The notes under the pieces are model-generated. The model did no database searches. It saw only the letters and a program-made list of their open reading frames with translations, and had not been told where the DNA came from. Position numbers and translations under genes: made by a program. A DNA stretch of 64,000 nucleotides from Strobilurus pachycystidiatus (taxonomy: Eukaryota > Basidiomycota > Agaricomycetes > Agaricales > Physalacriaceae): positions 558,001 through 622,000 of the forward strand of contig JAHLMK010000018.1 in the NCBI GenBank assembly GCA_019915135.1, given 5' to 3'. Shown in pieces: positions 21,086-32,176 of the stretch. Position 1 is the first letter of the stretch; every line of letters starts with the position of its first letter.

Positions 21086-22071
21086 CTATTTCCCAGAAGG
21101 ATGGAGTGACAAAAGACAAATGCTCATCGGCTCGCTACAAGCACAGAAGTTACAAGGTGTGCGAAGCGCGGGAAGGAGTTGACGAACGGTGTTCGAAGGA
21201 ACTTCAACGTGGGGAGCCAAACGCCTAAGACGAGTAGGTCGCATCAAGGCTCCCAACTTAGGAAAACCATACAAGGCAGAATTCGCTCGCTGAAACTCCG
21301 GCCACCACTTCATAACGGTTACGATGGACGGAGGCGTTTGATCGTATTGAACAGGGAGGATCCGCAAGGCGTTTGGATCGATGATCAACTCGCGAAGAGT
21401 GGAATCGAATCCCATGTAACCGCCGAAGGTGGATTCCACCTGGAAGAAATAATCAGACAAGGCGGTTCTGGAGAAGGTGTTTGCGCACCATGAACCGGGG
21501 AATAATGTCCTTCATCAAGTCGGGATGCACGCCCGGGATGTCCAGCAAACCATAACCAAGGAAGTTATCAAGGGCGAAACCGTCGAGGGTCCTTCCATTG
21601 ACGGCTCGGAACCAAGACTTACAGAGCTCCACGGCTCCGTAGTACAAGGGAAAGAAGTACCGGCGAAAGCCAAGGTAAATGACGGGGTTTTCGTAGAAGG
21701 CGGGATCCCACATATACGCCAGACGACGCTGGAGTGGAAGTAAGCAGGCATAAAGGGCCTAAGGCGATGTTACGCACCAAGGTATACAACAAATACCGCA
21801 GGGACGGGACATCCAAAGGCTTTCCTTCACCAAAATGAAGTACTGGCTCTTCTAAGGCAGCTACCGCCGCGGTATCGTCAACCGTGGAGAGAGTACCGTC
21901 GTCATAGCGGATAACGATGCTGAATCGCCGAGCGAAGGTATACAATTCCAAGGCGCTGGTCAAGGCCAATTCGCCAAGTAGGGCCTCGAGCTCCTCCGGA
22001 GCAGGTTGGTTGTGCAAAGGGATGCCGCGAAGGCGAGTGTCAGAAAACGAAGGAAGAATCGGGATAGGCAT
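21086..22071 (-). CDS. antisense gene Y2 carried by the gypsy element (unknown)
   Basis: Three exons on the minus strand join in phase. Exon 1 starts at MPIPILPSFSDTRLRGIPLH (22071) and ends ...SLRYLLYTL. After a 49 bp intron, exon 2 reads RRLAYMWDPAFYENPVIYLG and ends ...DIIPRFM. After another 49 bp intron, exon 3 starts VESTFGGYMGFDSTLRELII and ends at 21086. Both introns have GTGCG donors and CCAG acceptors. I recognise no domain. It lies head to tail behind Y1 and runs against the retrotransposon genes. Spliceable introns on the antisense strand would survive reverse transcription, because the genomic RNA has the opposite polarity. Confidence 0.75.
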
Positions 22072-22522
22072 GGCGGTTATGGCAAAACCAGAAGCAACTC
22101 TGGCGTTTTTATAGAGCGCCTGGACCGCCGTGACAATCCAAGGCAAAGGAAGAAATAGCTTAAGCAAGTCTAGGAATAAAGTTTAAGCTACTCCGAAGAC
22201 CATTAAAAAGACCTAGGCACTGTAAAAACTTAGGATGAACGATTCGACAAAGGTGATCGGGAATTCCCGATCGAACTTACTTAGTTGATGAAGGCAATCA
22301 CTGGACTTAAGAAGGATCGCCGGAGTTCTAACGGATCGCGCCAAAGGGTAAAAACAAGGGTAGTCGTGTTGAGACGGCTGTGTACTAAAGTAGCTACGGG
22401 AAACAAAGTGCTACCGGACCTACAAGGGATAAAACGAAATCCGAAGCCAGTGTAAACATGAAAGGAGAAAGAGCTAGACGACTGGCTAAGACTTGGAGGA
22501 GGCTGAGACCACCTTTAGGAAA
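22072..22522. other. spacer between antisense genes Y1 and Y2
   Basis: This is the presumed promoter region of Y2 and 3' end of Y1. I see no further open frame of interest. It is A-rich and contains AAGGAG-like words as elsewhere in the element. Confidence 0.4.
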
Positions 22523-24032
22523 CTACTGGACTTGGTCCACTCCGTCTAAGGCGGAAATGTACAAATCCCGAGTCGACAAAACGAACTGAATACGACCCCG
22601 GATCTCATTGTAAGACAAGATAATGTCGTGGCGGTATTGACGCTCCAACTGGAGGAGTCCCGGCGAAATATTGGGATCATCCACACCGGCCAAGCGGGTC
22701 ATGCGCTTATGGACTTGCGCCAAGGCGGCCTGCAAACCGTTGATGTACTGGGGTGCTAGTATCCAAGGAGTCAGAAAGGAGAAAGACAAATCAAGTAACA
22801 GGGCGTACCAGCGTCCAACTGCTTAAGCAAGACCGGCTCGATCATAAAGGTCGAAGGACGAGCAGCCTTAGCGGCGCGGCGAGAAAGGTCGTCGGGGAGC
22901 TTGCGCTTAGGAGGAAGTTCCTGACCGTTGAGGGATCCCAAGGTTTGCATGGCGCGCTGATAAACACGGGCGTTAACGTCCATCTTGGGTAGGGCAGCAA
23001 AAGGAAGATAACGCACAGAAGTGCTCTAAAGGGGAATCCCAATCAGAACCAAGTAAAGGCGAAAAGGCCAAGAGTAGAAAACGACTCACCGCTTCCGCCT
23101 CTTTGAAAAGGTTGTTGGACAAGGACATCTGTTGGAAGAAATCAGCCAGCTGAAGGCGAAGGGCTATAAAGGAATTGAGCGTACGTTCTCACCAACGACA
23201 ATCACGGACTCCTCACCGTCGGTGTCGGCTTCTGCAACATCGTCAGCCCAATCAAAATACTCGCGCTTGAAGAATCGCGCACGGCCATCGGCATCCATGT
23301 CGATGTCTTCTTCCGCCTGTTTCTCCATAGCGTCGGTGATAACTTCAGGAGATTTCTTGCTTTTTCCCTGTGAAGAGGTAAGGCGTTAAGAAGAACCTAA
23401 CGAACAAGTATGAAAGACAAACCTTGCCCTTGGGGTCCGGTTTAACGAAGACGTTGGTCGGATGCATGGGATGATCAGTAGGCAAAGGCTGGAACTGCGC
23501 GTTCGACATCTTCTTGGCGGTGTTCACCAAAGGTTGGAAGATGTGCGCGATGTGGTGCGAAGGCGTTTGAGGATGAATACCAAGGAGATGGAGCGTCAAT
23601 CCGAGATAGTTCTTGACGTTGTGGAAGAACAAGACAAGGTCGGATGGGACCTTCGAGTCGGAAGGAACGGACTTGATGTCGGTGTTGGCCATCTAGGAGG
23701 AATTAAGGAAACGACGACATGAACAAAGGATAAAAGGGACACACCAAGACCGCCTCCATGATTTTGTCGACCTGCTCGGTGATCTGCTTGGAAAGTTCCA
23801 TGTTGAGGCAGGCCTTTTTGATGTCGAGACGGTTGAGGCGAGGGAGAGCCATCGACATGCGAAGCCCGAGGACCGTAAAGGTGTCCGGGGTGGTCGCAGG
23901 AGGATCGTATTCCACGGAATAGGCGAGGACGGCGACGGAAGCGTCCTTGTGAGTGGCGATCTCCTTCGCGGAAGGAAGGTAAGGGACCGAAGGCAAAAGA
24001 CGAGCGCAGGAAGTCCAGGATTTGGGAGCCAT
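22523..24032 (-). CDS. antisense gene Y1 carried by the gypsy element (unknown, multi-exon)
   Basis: It starts at MAPKSWTSCARLLPSVPYLP (24032). Exon 1 ends at 23745 and exon 2 begins at 23692 (MANTDIKSVPSDSKVPSDLV), in phase. Later exons contain SKKSPEVITDAMEKQAEEDI, an acidic ADTDGEESVIVV, LQLADFFQQMSLSNNLFKEA, YLPFAALPKMDVNARVYQRA with a basic KRKLPDDLSRRAAKAARP, and the last, APQYINGLQAALAQVHKRMT, ending at 22523. There are six exons in all, each junction with a standard donor and acceptor. The product would be mostly helical and probably nuclear. I recognise no family. Its promoter would lie between 24033 and the 3' LTR. Confidence 0.75.
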
Positions 24033-24220
24033 GTCGAAGGAAAGTAAGGATGAAAACGCCCAGGAGATAAAACAGGCGTTTTTATAGGCAAGCAAGGCGA
24101 AAATTGCCAAGGACCTTGATAAAGATAGAACGGCAAAAGGTCTGGGGCTTTGCACCAAGGCAGAAGGAATAAGCGTTTTCGCGATACTACTAGGATGTCG
24201 GGGACGACATTTCAAAAGTC

Positions 24221-24229
24221 AAGAGGAGA
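24221..24229 (+). promoter_or_regulatory. polypurine tract
   Basis: AAGAGGAGA directly abuts the TGATAC start of the 3' LTR, the expected position of the plus-strand DNA primer. This also supports the LTR boundary. Confidence 0.7.
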
Positions 24230-25924
24230 TGATACACATTGTAGAATCCTAGTGCCAGAACCAGGGAATTTTGCGATTCCTGTAAGAGTCTATGCCAGGA
24301 CTTCCAGTCACAGCACAACGACCAGAGAGACACACGGAGAAACTACCTTAACGCAGGCAAGTCTCCAGGACTAAGGGATACGCGCCTTTAGGACGCGGTA
24401 TGATCGACCGATCATACTCCTTAACTCCGAATATCATTATCCAAGCGTTGTACTCTTAAAACCAGGAGTTCATTCAACCGTGTCGGTCATGCAACGACAA
24501 GTGCCTACCAGAAATAGCACTACGGAAAGTACCCAGGCAGGAGATACTCTACCAAGAAGGCTCAAGGAGTTTACTCGTGCTAAGTCAGAACTCGCGCGAC
24601 CAAGAATAGATCAAAGGAGAAGATCTCTCTTCCGGGCCATGGCGCCTTCGGAATAGTGATCTCCGCTCCGACGCCCCGCACCAAAGAAAACGGACTTCGA
24701 TCCGCCGCCGCCGATCACTAAAGATAGACCTGGCTAAAAGGCCCGATCATGGACCTTGTACCTCACTGGAACTCACATATTGATGTGGCGTCACTGAGTT
24801 GTCGAAAACGAATCACCTTCCAAGCGCTAAGGATAAACCCAACCAACGCCTAAAGACACGAAAGAACTCATTAAGGAGTTTTGCCAAGACAAGCGGAACC
24901 TCGGGAGACAGAAATAGACTTAAGGAAGAGCCAGATCGGTGGTGTGGCGCACTTGGCGCTGACCAAGTGTTCAGTCTTCTCCCGGGTCGGCTGTTTCGAA
25001 CAGGGATAGCCAATCAGGACGCTAGTACAGAATGACTCAACCTCCGAGAGGCCCGACGAGTAGTAAACCCGCTTACAGTACAGAATAGCAGGAATAGTAT
25101 AAAAGGCCAGCAAGCGCCAGTAGATAGGTAGCTTAGTGCCCCCACAGTATCCGCTAGTAATACGCAGTCGCTGTAGTGAATCTAACTCGAGTTTCGACTC
25201 AACTTACTCTGAATTTGAGAGAACCCAAAAGACCTTGAGAGCCCCAAAAAGACCTTAGAACCATTTAGGCGATATCAGGTGTTAGCAAACTCCTTGAAGA
25301 ACTCATAGGTTCCTATCCTCCAAGTCACTAAGACAATACCAAACGACACCACTTGGCGTTAGACCCTTGTGTTCGTTAGAAGGCCGGGTTGCAAGTAGTT
25401 CTGCCTTGCAATCACGCTCTGTTGTGAAGTATTCGCCTTTGAGGAGTTTAGTTGAGTTTGAACGAGTGTTGTTATCGTCTGAAACACCTTACGGAATCTT
25501 TGGTCCCAGTCCAAGACACTAGAAGTTTGGTTTAAGGACAAGGAAATCGCCTTACTTGGTAGCAGTCCAGTAGCATAAACACCTACGGTAGCGGCCTGCC
25601 ATAAGACAATCACCTTGTACAAAAGAACGATCAATAAGAAGGAGCTACATTGCCTCGCGCTGTTTAAGGTCTCCGTACGTTGTGACTTCGGCCTACGACT
25701 TTCAGATTATCTTGTTCGACTTTGTGAATCAATCTCCCTACACCCCCTAAAACTACTCGAACGCAAGTTCGGAATACATCTCTATTGTTCCAATACCAAA
25801 AGTACTTGTTCCTTTGAACAACTACACCAGCCTCGCTCCCACAAGGAGTATTAGTGAGATATAAGGATAGATAGGATAGATCTCATAGTCCCCTTTTAGA
25901 GGTCTATTTCGAACGTGCATATCA
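24230..25924 (+). repeat. 3' LTR
   Basis: It is a 1695 bp copy of 8844-10538 and ends GCATATCA before the GCGT duplication (25925-25928). By eye I found seven substitutions against the 5' LTR, all transitions. Confidence 0.95.
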
Positions 25925-26297
25925 GCGTTCCTGGGCGTCCAAGACCGGTGGAAAGTCTACTACTGGACACGGAGACCAAGCGCGACACTATATAACATAA
26001 GTATTGAATCGAATAAAAGGCGACTGTTTCCCTCACCTTAACCATTTGGTCGCCGATCTTTTCCCCTTTGGATACAACGGTATGCACGTGTTGGCGAACC
26101 CCTTGTGTGTTCTTGTGGCATGCCATTGCTGCGTCGTATTCGCCTTGTGTAACCGTAGGTGGTGGGAGGATGGATACGAGGAACCGAGCGTCGAGAGATA
26201 TCGACGTCGTCATCTGGAGAATGAGGTCGCCTTTCGGAAACGCATAGAGCCTGAAGGGATTGAGGGGAGGTCCGAGACATCTGGGGCGACGACTCAT
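25925..26297 (-). pseudogene. cargo gene A, 5' part (split by the gypsy element)
   Basis: It starts at MSRRPRCLGPPLNPFRLYAF (26297). An upstream in-frame Met at 26324 is possible. Exon 1 (26297-26037) contains ILPPPTVTQGEYDAAMACHK and HTVVSKGEKIGDQMVK. After an intron, exon 2 (25987-25925) reads CRAWSPCPVVDFPPVLDAQE and runs into the retrotransposon. The paralogue at 30323 has the same exon break and the matching pattern (LLPGPTLSQEAYDIFMRCHL, then HEVVTSGSDIGHVYLK, then CYTW). The rest of gene A is at 8125-8843. Confidence 0.82.
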
Positions 26298-26561
26298 TCT
26301 TGCTTGTAGAGGACGGCACGACAAGAGATGCCCAGAGAGTAGCAGGCATTTATGGAAAAGAGCGGAGGCCCGAGCACATCAGGATCGGGGCAACAATAGC
26401 ACAATCAACTTACTTTGTGTATACGTATTCAGAGGACGACTACGGCAGACAAAAGAAACCAGAGGGATAGTAATTGTATTCGAGAACAAGAGATAACGGC
26501 CGCACTCAGGCTGGCATGAAGTCGTCAAAGTCCTCCAAATCACTGAAGCGACCCATATTAG

Positions 26562-26737
26562 CCCACTAGCCAAGACAGTTAGTGCAGGACGCTTGGAATG
26601 AATGGATGGAGCGTACAGCATACTCAACATTTTCGCTAGCCGTAGAGGGCCACTAGCCAAGATAATCAGTACAGGACGCATGACATGAATGGATGGGGCG
26701 TACGGCATACTCAACATTCTCTCCCAGAGCCCACCTA
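26562..26737. repeat. two-copy tandem repeat, about 88 bp unit
   Basis: The unit beginning CCACTAGCCAAGA at 26562 recurs at 26650 with shared blocks AATGAATGGATGG and GCATACTCAACATT. The copies have diverged by perhaps 15 percent. No function is evident. Confidence 0.7.
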
Positions 26738-27604
26738 CACAAGCCAGTGTGTGCGAGGTCATGAAAAGCGACGATAGCGTACAGATGCAAATAAGAGTCT
26801 ACGAGCTCAGTGACGGTCTGTGGGGCACATCATCAGGATGGTTGCAAGTCTGGCATCTCGAAACTTACCTTGCATACCGAGCCTTCTTCGGCTACCGATG
26901 CCCTGTCCCGTATACATATGTCTTTATTGCTAGACGCCTAAAGGTGCGTTAGAGCGCCACAGTTAATTGGGAAATGCGAATACCCAGGTGTCGATAGCTC
27001 TGCGGGACTGTAGCATCCTTGTCAGAGACGTCGTTGTGGTAAACAATCCTGATTCCTGAACACACCTTGCCACAGAAAGGCAACCCTTCGATCAAACCGA
27101 CAAGATAGATGTCAGGCCCCAGCAATACGACTCGGAGAGAAGAGCGCTCCAGATGGTAGTTGAAGTGACGCGATAAGAGCTACGCCGTTGCGTTGCGTCA
27201 GCATGGAACTACAACGATGCAATGAAATGCGGACAAACCGTGATAGGGATTTGAACCAGCCAGCGCTCAGAGATGCAAACTGCAAGGCAATTTGCGGTCG
27301 TAGAGGCGTGCATCAGGGTGTATTTTTGGGAGCGTAACAGTTGAGTATCTTGTATACGTTCGGTTCACAATAAGTATCTAAGACATCGCTTGGAAATGGC
27401 TGGAGATCATATGGTGACACCGTACTAGTAAGAACTACCCTGCCAAGGGGTTGATATCAAACCCTTTCCGCCTCCTGCAGGATCGAGACGTCATCGGGAT
27501 CGTCACACTTCGCGAACCTATTCAATGTCGCGTGTCCATCCACAGTCAGACGCAGCCCATGCTTAGTCTCGTTCAGCAAGCCACGACGAGTGCGAATGGT
27601 AATA
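26738..27604. other. intergenic stretch inside the giant element
   Basis: No gene is supported here. A lone B-box-like GGTTCAAATCC occurs on the minus strand near 27247-27257 without a matching A box or a tRNA fold. Confidence 0.35.
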
Positions 27605-28943
27605 TCATACCAGTGCATGACCGATTGATGAGAATATGTTGTGTTGTGTGGCGTTGGTGCCAGGCGCATCCGTTTCGTCGTCCGTGTCACAATCTTGCAA
27701 GAGAGGCATATCGCTATCACTGAGACTTTCATCCAAGCCCTGGAATCTTGTCAGAACATATCCTAGAGTCAGACAGAATGACGCACCTGTGTCTCTTTGG
27801 GCGCAGGCTCCCCAACGATATGGTCCCCGATCGTCTGCACGGTTTCCATCCTCGAAGCAAACGGGGCAGCGCCTTGGAGATCCACCGATTCGCTATTGAG
27901 TTTGGGAGCAAACTAGAAAGAGGGAATTTGAAGCCTGTGCGCACAAGGGAAATTTGAGATATTCAACATACCGAAGCGCACATGTGTTGGACAATCTTTT
28001 CACGGCGATTAAACCCCCCTGTCGCGTATATAAACCTCTGAGATAATCCTGTCCGCCTCTACCGCCCAGACTCAGGGACGTCTCTTTTGTTCTCATTCGC
28101 GAACCTGTCCATCCAACTCCATGGGGTTCGAACGTTGCTCTCGCTAAGAAGGAGTAGGCTTATTGTTTCGACAGATTTGAGGTGTCGTTGGCGAAGGGAT
28201 GGCCCAGAAGATCCGTCTTGGTAGTGAGGATGACCGGTGGTGGAGAAAGGGAAAGCGTGGGAAACGGAAAACTCTTTGGGATGTACCACCGCGAAACCTC
28301 GTCTCCGAGTTCCGCGGATGCTCCGCTGAGTTCCTGTTCGCGTTCCAAAGTGCGACAAGTAAGTACATAAGATACTCTCGACCTGCTCTCAACCCGGCAT
28401 CGCTCAGACATAGTTTGCACAAGTAAATTTCGGACGCAATGATAATTGAGGATACATGTAACATTCAGATCCCCTTCACAAATAACGCAATAGCTACATC
28501 TCCTCCAAATGCGGATTTACATCGTCCATCCATGTGGGCGGAAGCGCCCCGTTGGTTGCTTTCAAGAAGATCGGCCGTGGCGTCATGGGGACAGCGATGT
28601 AACTTCGCCAACCAATGGTAGACCACCAACACGAACTTCCGCGAATATTGAGCAAGCCGAATGATGGGCGTTCAATAATGCCATGGGTCCACAGAGTCAA
28701 GGAGTGATCTGAGAGTCGAATGTGTCGTCCAACATTGTGGAGCACGACCGTGACTCGCCGTCCGCCCTGGGCCAGAAGGTTAGTCGAGATCAACAACCAG
28801 TCAACCACACTCACCGAACGATAGAATATCAAAATCGCATCGAGAGTGCCACGCCGACGTGGACGGCGCTTGGAACGCGCCCGCATAACATGTGGCGTGA
28901 TTCCTGATTGAAAGGGTTCGCGATAGGTGACGAGTTTGGCCAT
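27605..28943 (-). CDS. cargo gene B: hypothetical multi-exon protein
   Basis: This is a probable minus-strand gene, unrecognised. The start candidate is MAKLVTYREPFQSGITPHVM at 28943. Coding-like exons follow at about 28170-28400 (ELSGASAELGDEVSRWYIPK) and 27790-27900 (SESVDLQGAAPFASRMETVQ ... GEPAPKETQ). The last exon is acidic, GLDESLSDSDMPLLQDCDTD, ending HNIFSSIGHALV with a stop at 27605. The junction PAPKETQ|GLDES (gtgcgt ... ttccag) is clear. The connections in the middle are not, and two genes are possible. No domain is visible. Confidence 0.4.
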
Positions 28944-29216
28944 CTGCAGAGGTTGGGAGTGCGTGAGGGATATCGCACCTTTATAACGATTTCGCTGGGT
29001 GGCCTCTCGCGAAGCTCTCAGCTTTGTTCACCCAAAGCGTCGTCCAAAGACGTCGTCATGGTTCCTCAATGGTAGTGGCATTGTCCTTAATGGTAGCCGA
29101 TCCAGATTGCAATTGTCGTGCTCCGGTTTGGGTTCATCTTTGATAGTGTACATTGAAATGACAATTGAAGAACTTGAAATATACACGTTATTGATGTAGT
29201 TAGGTAGGTAGATAGT

Positions 29217-30323
29217 TCAGAGTTTGGCACGTTTCCTACTCGCTGTAGCAGAGCGGGCAGGAGTGTAGCTGATGATTTCCACATCGGAATCCGGCTCGCT
29301 CACGTCACGGGCTCGTTTCCGGGATTGACGTGGAGGAGACAGATCCGCGGGGGGAGACAAGACACGAGGAACGTCAGCCTTGATAGTAGCGGAACTTCCG
29401 CCGCCGGTAGTACTGCGCCCTCCTGCTTTATCTTGTAGAGAACTGTTAGTACAGACAACGAGGAACAAACACTGTACAGGTACCTTCTTCCTTCACGTGG
29501 TCGTCGACCTCGCCGCGCTCACGAACATTGTCATTCTGCTCAGATAGAAGTCTTTGTGGGGGAGGAAGAATCACATTGAGAGCTAGACACCAACGAGTTG
29601 AGACCGTGGGCGATAATACATATGGTTTGAATTGGATTCACCTTCGAGATTCTCAGCAAGTTGTTTCTTGATGGCCAGAGCCTCCGTCTCAGCCTGTTGT
29701 TCCAACAAGGTCGCTTTCTGGAGTTTCGTGGCCGCAGCTAGCTGATCGGACAACGAGACTGATGCACGTCAGTTTCTGAACACATCAAAGCACGTTAGTT
29801 AGCGCGTACCAGCGGTGATCCGGTGAACGAGCTGCAGCGATTCTTGCTCATACTTTTTGCTCGAAGCCTTGAGCGCATCTCTAGTGCATCGGGCAAGCGT
29901 GGCAATGAGAGTATCGTGTTCCTTGAGGAGAATCTGTATGGCCTCCACTTTACGAGTAGCATCGGCGATGGTGTGCGAAGAACGGGCCGTCACAAGTCGC
30001 ATTGGGGCACACGCATTTACAACGTTGGCAATCTTGCGCCAGGTATAACACTTTTCGATATCAGCGAGGCGTCCAGCGAGTGATTTGGGACTCACTTTCA
30101 AGTATACATGGCCAATGTCTGAGCCGGATGTCACAACCTCGTGGCGGTGATAATGGTCTGGCAGGTGGCATCGCATGAAGATATCGTACGCTTCCTGCGA
30201 TAGCGTCGGACCTGGGAGCAGCTTCAGGAGTCGTCTTTCCTCGGGAGTGCTGGTATTCGTGACTCGAATCTGTATAGTAGATGTCTGGTAGCAGAAAGTC
30301 GCTGGGGGACCGTTGGGCGCCAT
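29217..30323 (-). CDS. cargo gene C: coiled-coil hypothetical protein, paralogue of split gene A
   Basis: There are five exons on the minus strand. Exon 1 (30323-30096) starts MAPNGPPATFCYQTSTIQIR and carries LLPGPTLSQEAYDIFMRCHL. Exon 2 (30050-29809) begins CYTWRKIANVVNACAPMRLV. Exon 3, SLSDQLAAATKLQKATLLEQ, is a strong coiled coil. Exon 4 reads VILPPPQRLLSEQNDNVRER. The last exon holds RQSRKRARDVSEPDSDVEII and ends SRKRAKL at 29217, which looks like a nuclear localisation tail. Splice phases agree throughout. It shares motif order and the first intron position with gene A. The function is unknown, and a DNA- or chromatin-associated role is only a guess from the basic tail. Confidence 0.7.
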
Positions 30324-30646
30324 GTCGGGTAGTGAGTTATCGTCGGTGAGCACGGTGTTTATATATCGGAGCTGGCGGTCCATTGTTTCAGCAACAATTG
30401 CCAGCTACGGAAACAAAGTAGACTCACCTGCACGCTATTGTTCGACCAAAAGACCACTCATGGTCAATGCATCCCAAGCACGGGCCCTTCGTAAATCCGT
30501 TTTCTCCATTGCCATGTCGCAAAAACATTGATAAGGACTTTTATTTGAAAATATTCGGCTTGTAAGCTCGTATCATATATACAACAATGCCGGGATTTAC
30601 AGATACATTGTAATGTAAAAGAATGGACGGTGCGTGGATAGGTACA

Positions 30647-31734
30647 TTAAGTGGAAAGACTATGGCGTATGCTCGTCCACATGGCCTCACCGAACCGTGA
30701 AGCGACACCTTTGTAACTGATCAAAATGAGCGGCGGCTTGGCGAACAACTCCGTCTCCAAAGGGCAGCCCCCCCAGTTTGATTTGAAGGGGTTGTACCGC
30801 ACGAAGCCGTCTCGCTTCTCAAGGTCAAGAAGATCCAATAAATCCTGCCCCCAGCAAAGAAAATCTGAAGTCCTTGGGAGGGTAAACAGTCGAGGCGGGG
30901 TGGACTCCTAGAAGTTATGTGAGAAGGGCGAAGTGAGAGAGACTGCGAGGAGTCTTACCTTCTCCCAAAGTACGACAGCGACCGTGTTGATGACACAGGT
31001 TTGTTGAATTGTTAAGGAAGCTCGGTCGGCGTGACCCTCCCGAGTCGCCTCGGTTCTATCTGGGATTGGAGAAGGCGATGCGAACAGGGGAGAAGGTGGC
31101 GAGGACGGAGGTAGAGGCGATGGGCGCGTAACGAGACGGTCCGCACGGGCAGCGCGCACATAACTTTGAGAGAAGACGAGGTTCTCCCAAGTGGGCTCCT
31201 CCCCGAGGATCCAAGCCTTCTCCGCGAGCAGACTCTGTAATTTGTCGTCCTTGAGGAGATCATCGTCGCTCAACCCAGTTGACGCGGAGGCCATCCAGAT
31301 GTTGCACTTCTTGCACTGTTTGGAACGAAGGTCAGATTGTGGCTGTCTGTTGGCCAATTGAAACATACAAGATACGTGCAGTGCCCAAGGATCGAGAACT
31401 CGAACGTTCCCTTAGCGGGAACGACGCCTTGGCCGCCATGCCAATAAGCCTTCTTGAAGGTATGCTTGGCCGAGACACACTTGTTATACCTGTCCAGTCC
31501 AGTGTCTGGCAAAATCTCGCCCTCGCCTCGCGCGGTTTCGAATAGCTTGCGAAGATAGGTGGTGAGCGACTTGTTGACGTTTCGAAGCCAGAGAGCCTTC
31601 TCTTCGGCCGGAGTAATGTCTGGGTTCTGGGGAAGAGTGTACGGCAGGCGTGGAAGTAACGACGCGCGATTCGGGGGGTGAAAGGGAGTATGGGAAGTGT
31701 CGGGGTGCTGCCTAGGAGTGCGAATGGCGGGCAT
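30647..31734 (-). CDS. cargo gene D: hypothetical protein
   Basis: Three exons. Exon 1 starts MPAIRTPRQHPDTSHTPFHP (31734) and ends ...FSILGHCTYLVC. A short intron leads to KKCNIWMASASTGLSDDDLL, and a second (gtaaga ... ttctag, about 30958-30909) leads to ESTPPRLFTLPRTSDFLCWG. The stop is at 30647. A possible zinc-binding C-x(n)-C-x2-C (HCTYLVC, KKC) spans the first junction. The last exon holds KRDGFVRYNPFKSNWGGCPL. I recognise no family. Its 5' end faces gene G to the right, and it reads in the same direction as A, B and C. Confidence 0.62.
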
Positions 31735-32176
31735 GGTCGACTTGCTGAGAAACTACATCAGTAAGAAACTCCTTTATCGAAGAAGGCTTGGGTCAAAGCG
31801 CACCTTTTTCACCATCAGATGACATCTAACCGCGCGCCACCCACCCAAACATAGTCGAACAAAAGGCTCCCTGACGACAATAAACTCGAAACAATGCGAG
31901 GTGGGGGAGGAAAAGAAAGAGCGAAGGCGTGAGAAAAAGCTGCCGACTCGTCTAACTCGGGCTGCGAAAGCCTGGTTCCGAGATGGCCGGGCTCGTAGAT
32001 ATCTAAGTACAAGACATGATGAACAAGATCGATTCAATACTACTGGTTCACGATAGGTATGAACCTATTCCGAAAGCTCCAGGTTCAAGCGTCCTCGTTA
32101 TATGTTAGAAATTGACTGTTCATTCGTCTCCAAGGATACATGAACATGTGGTAATATAAGGATGGGTAGGACTATA

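Larger units (their letters stand above)
8844..25924 (+). mobile_element. Ty3/gypsy LTR retrotransposon, 17.1 kb, with extra sense and antisense genes
   Basis: The two LTRs are 1695 bp each and bounded by TGATA...TATCA inverted ends. I saw only seven differences between them. The element has a 4 bp GCGT duplication, a primer-binding-like site after the 5' LTR, and a polypurine AAGAGGAGA abutting the 3' LTR. The order of coding parts is gag, protease, then RT, RNase H and integrase, which is the Ty3/gypsy order. Between pol and the 3' LTR lie an additional sense ORF (18426-20546) and two antisense, intron-containing genes (21086-22071 and 22523-24032). It sits in cargo gene A of the giant element. 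A hAT MITE interrupts gag. The near identity of the LTRs suggests a young insertion. Confidence 0.95.

Noticed and set aside
27240..27310. Possible tRNA on the minus strand (GGTTCAAATCC)
   Set aside because: Only a B-box is present. I found no A box at the right distance and no acceptor pairing.
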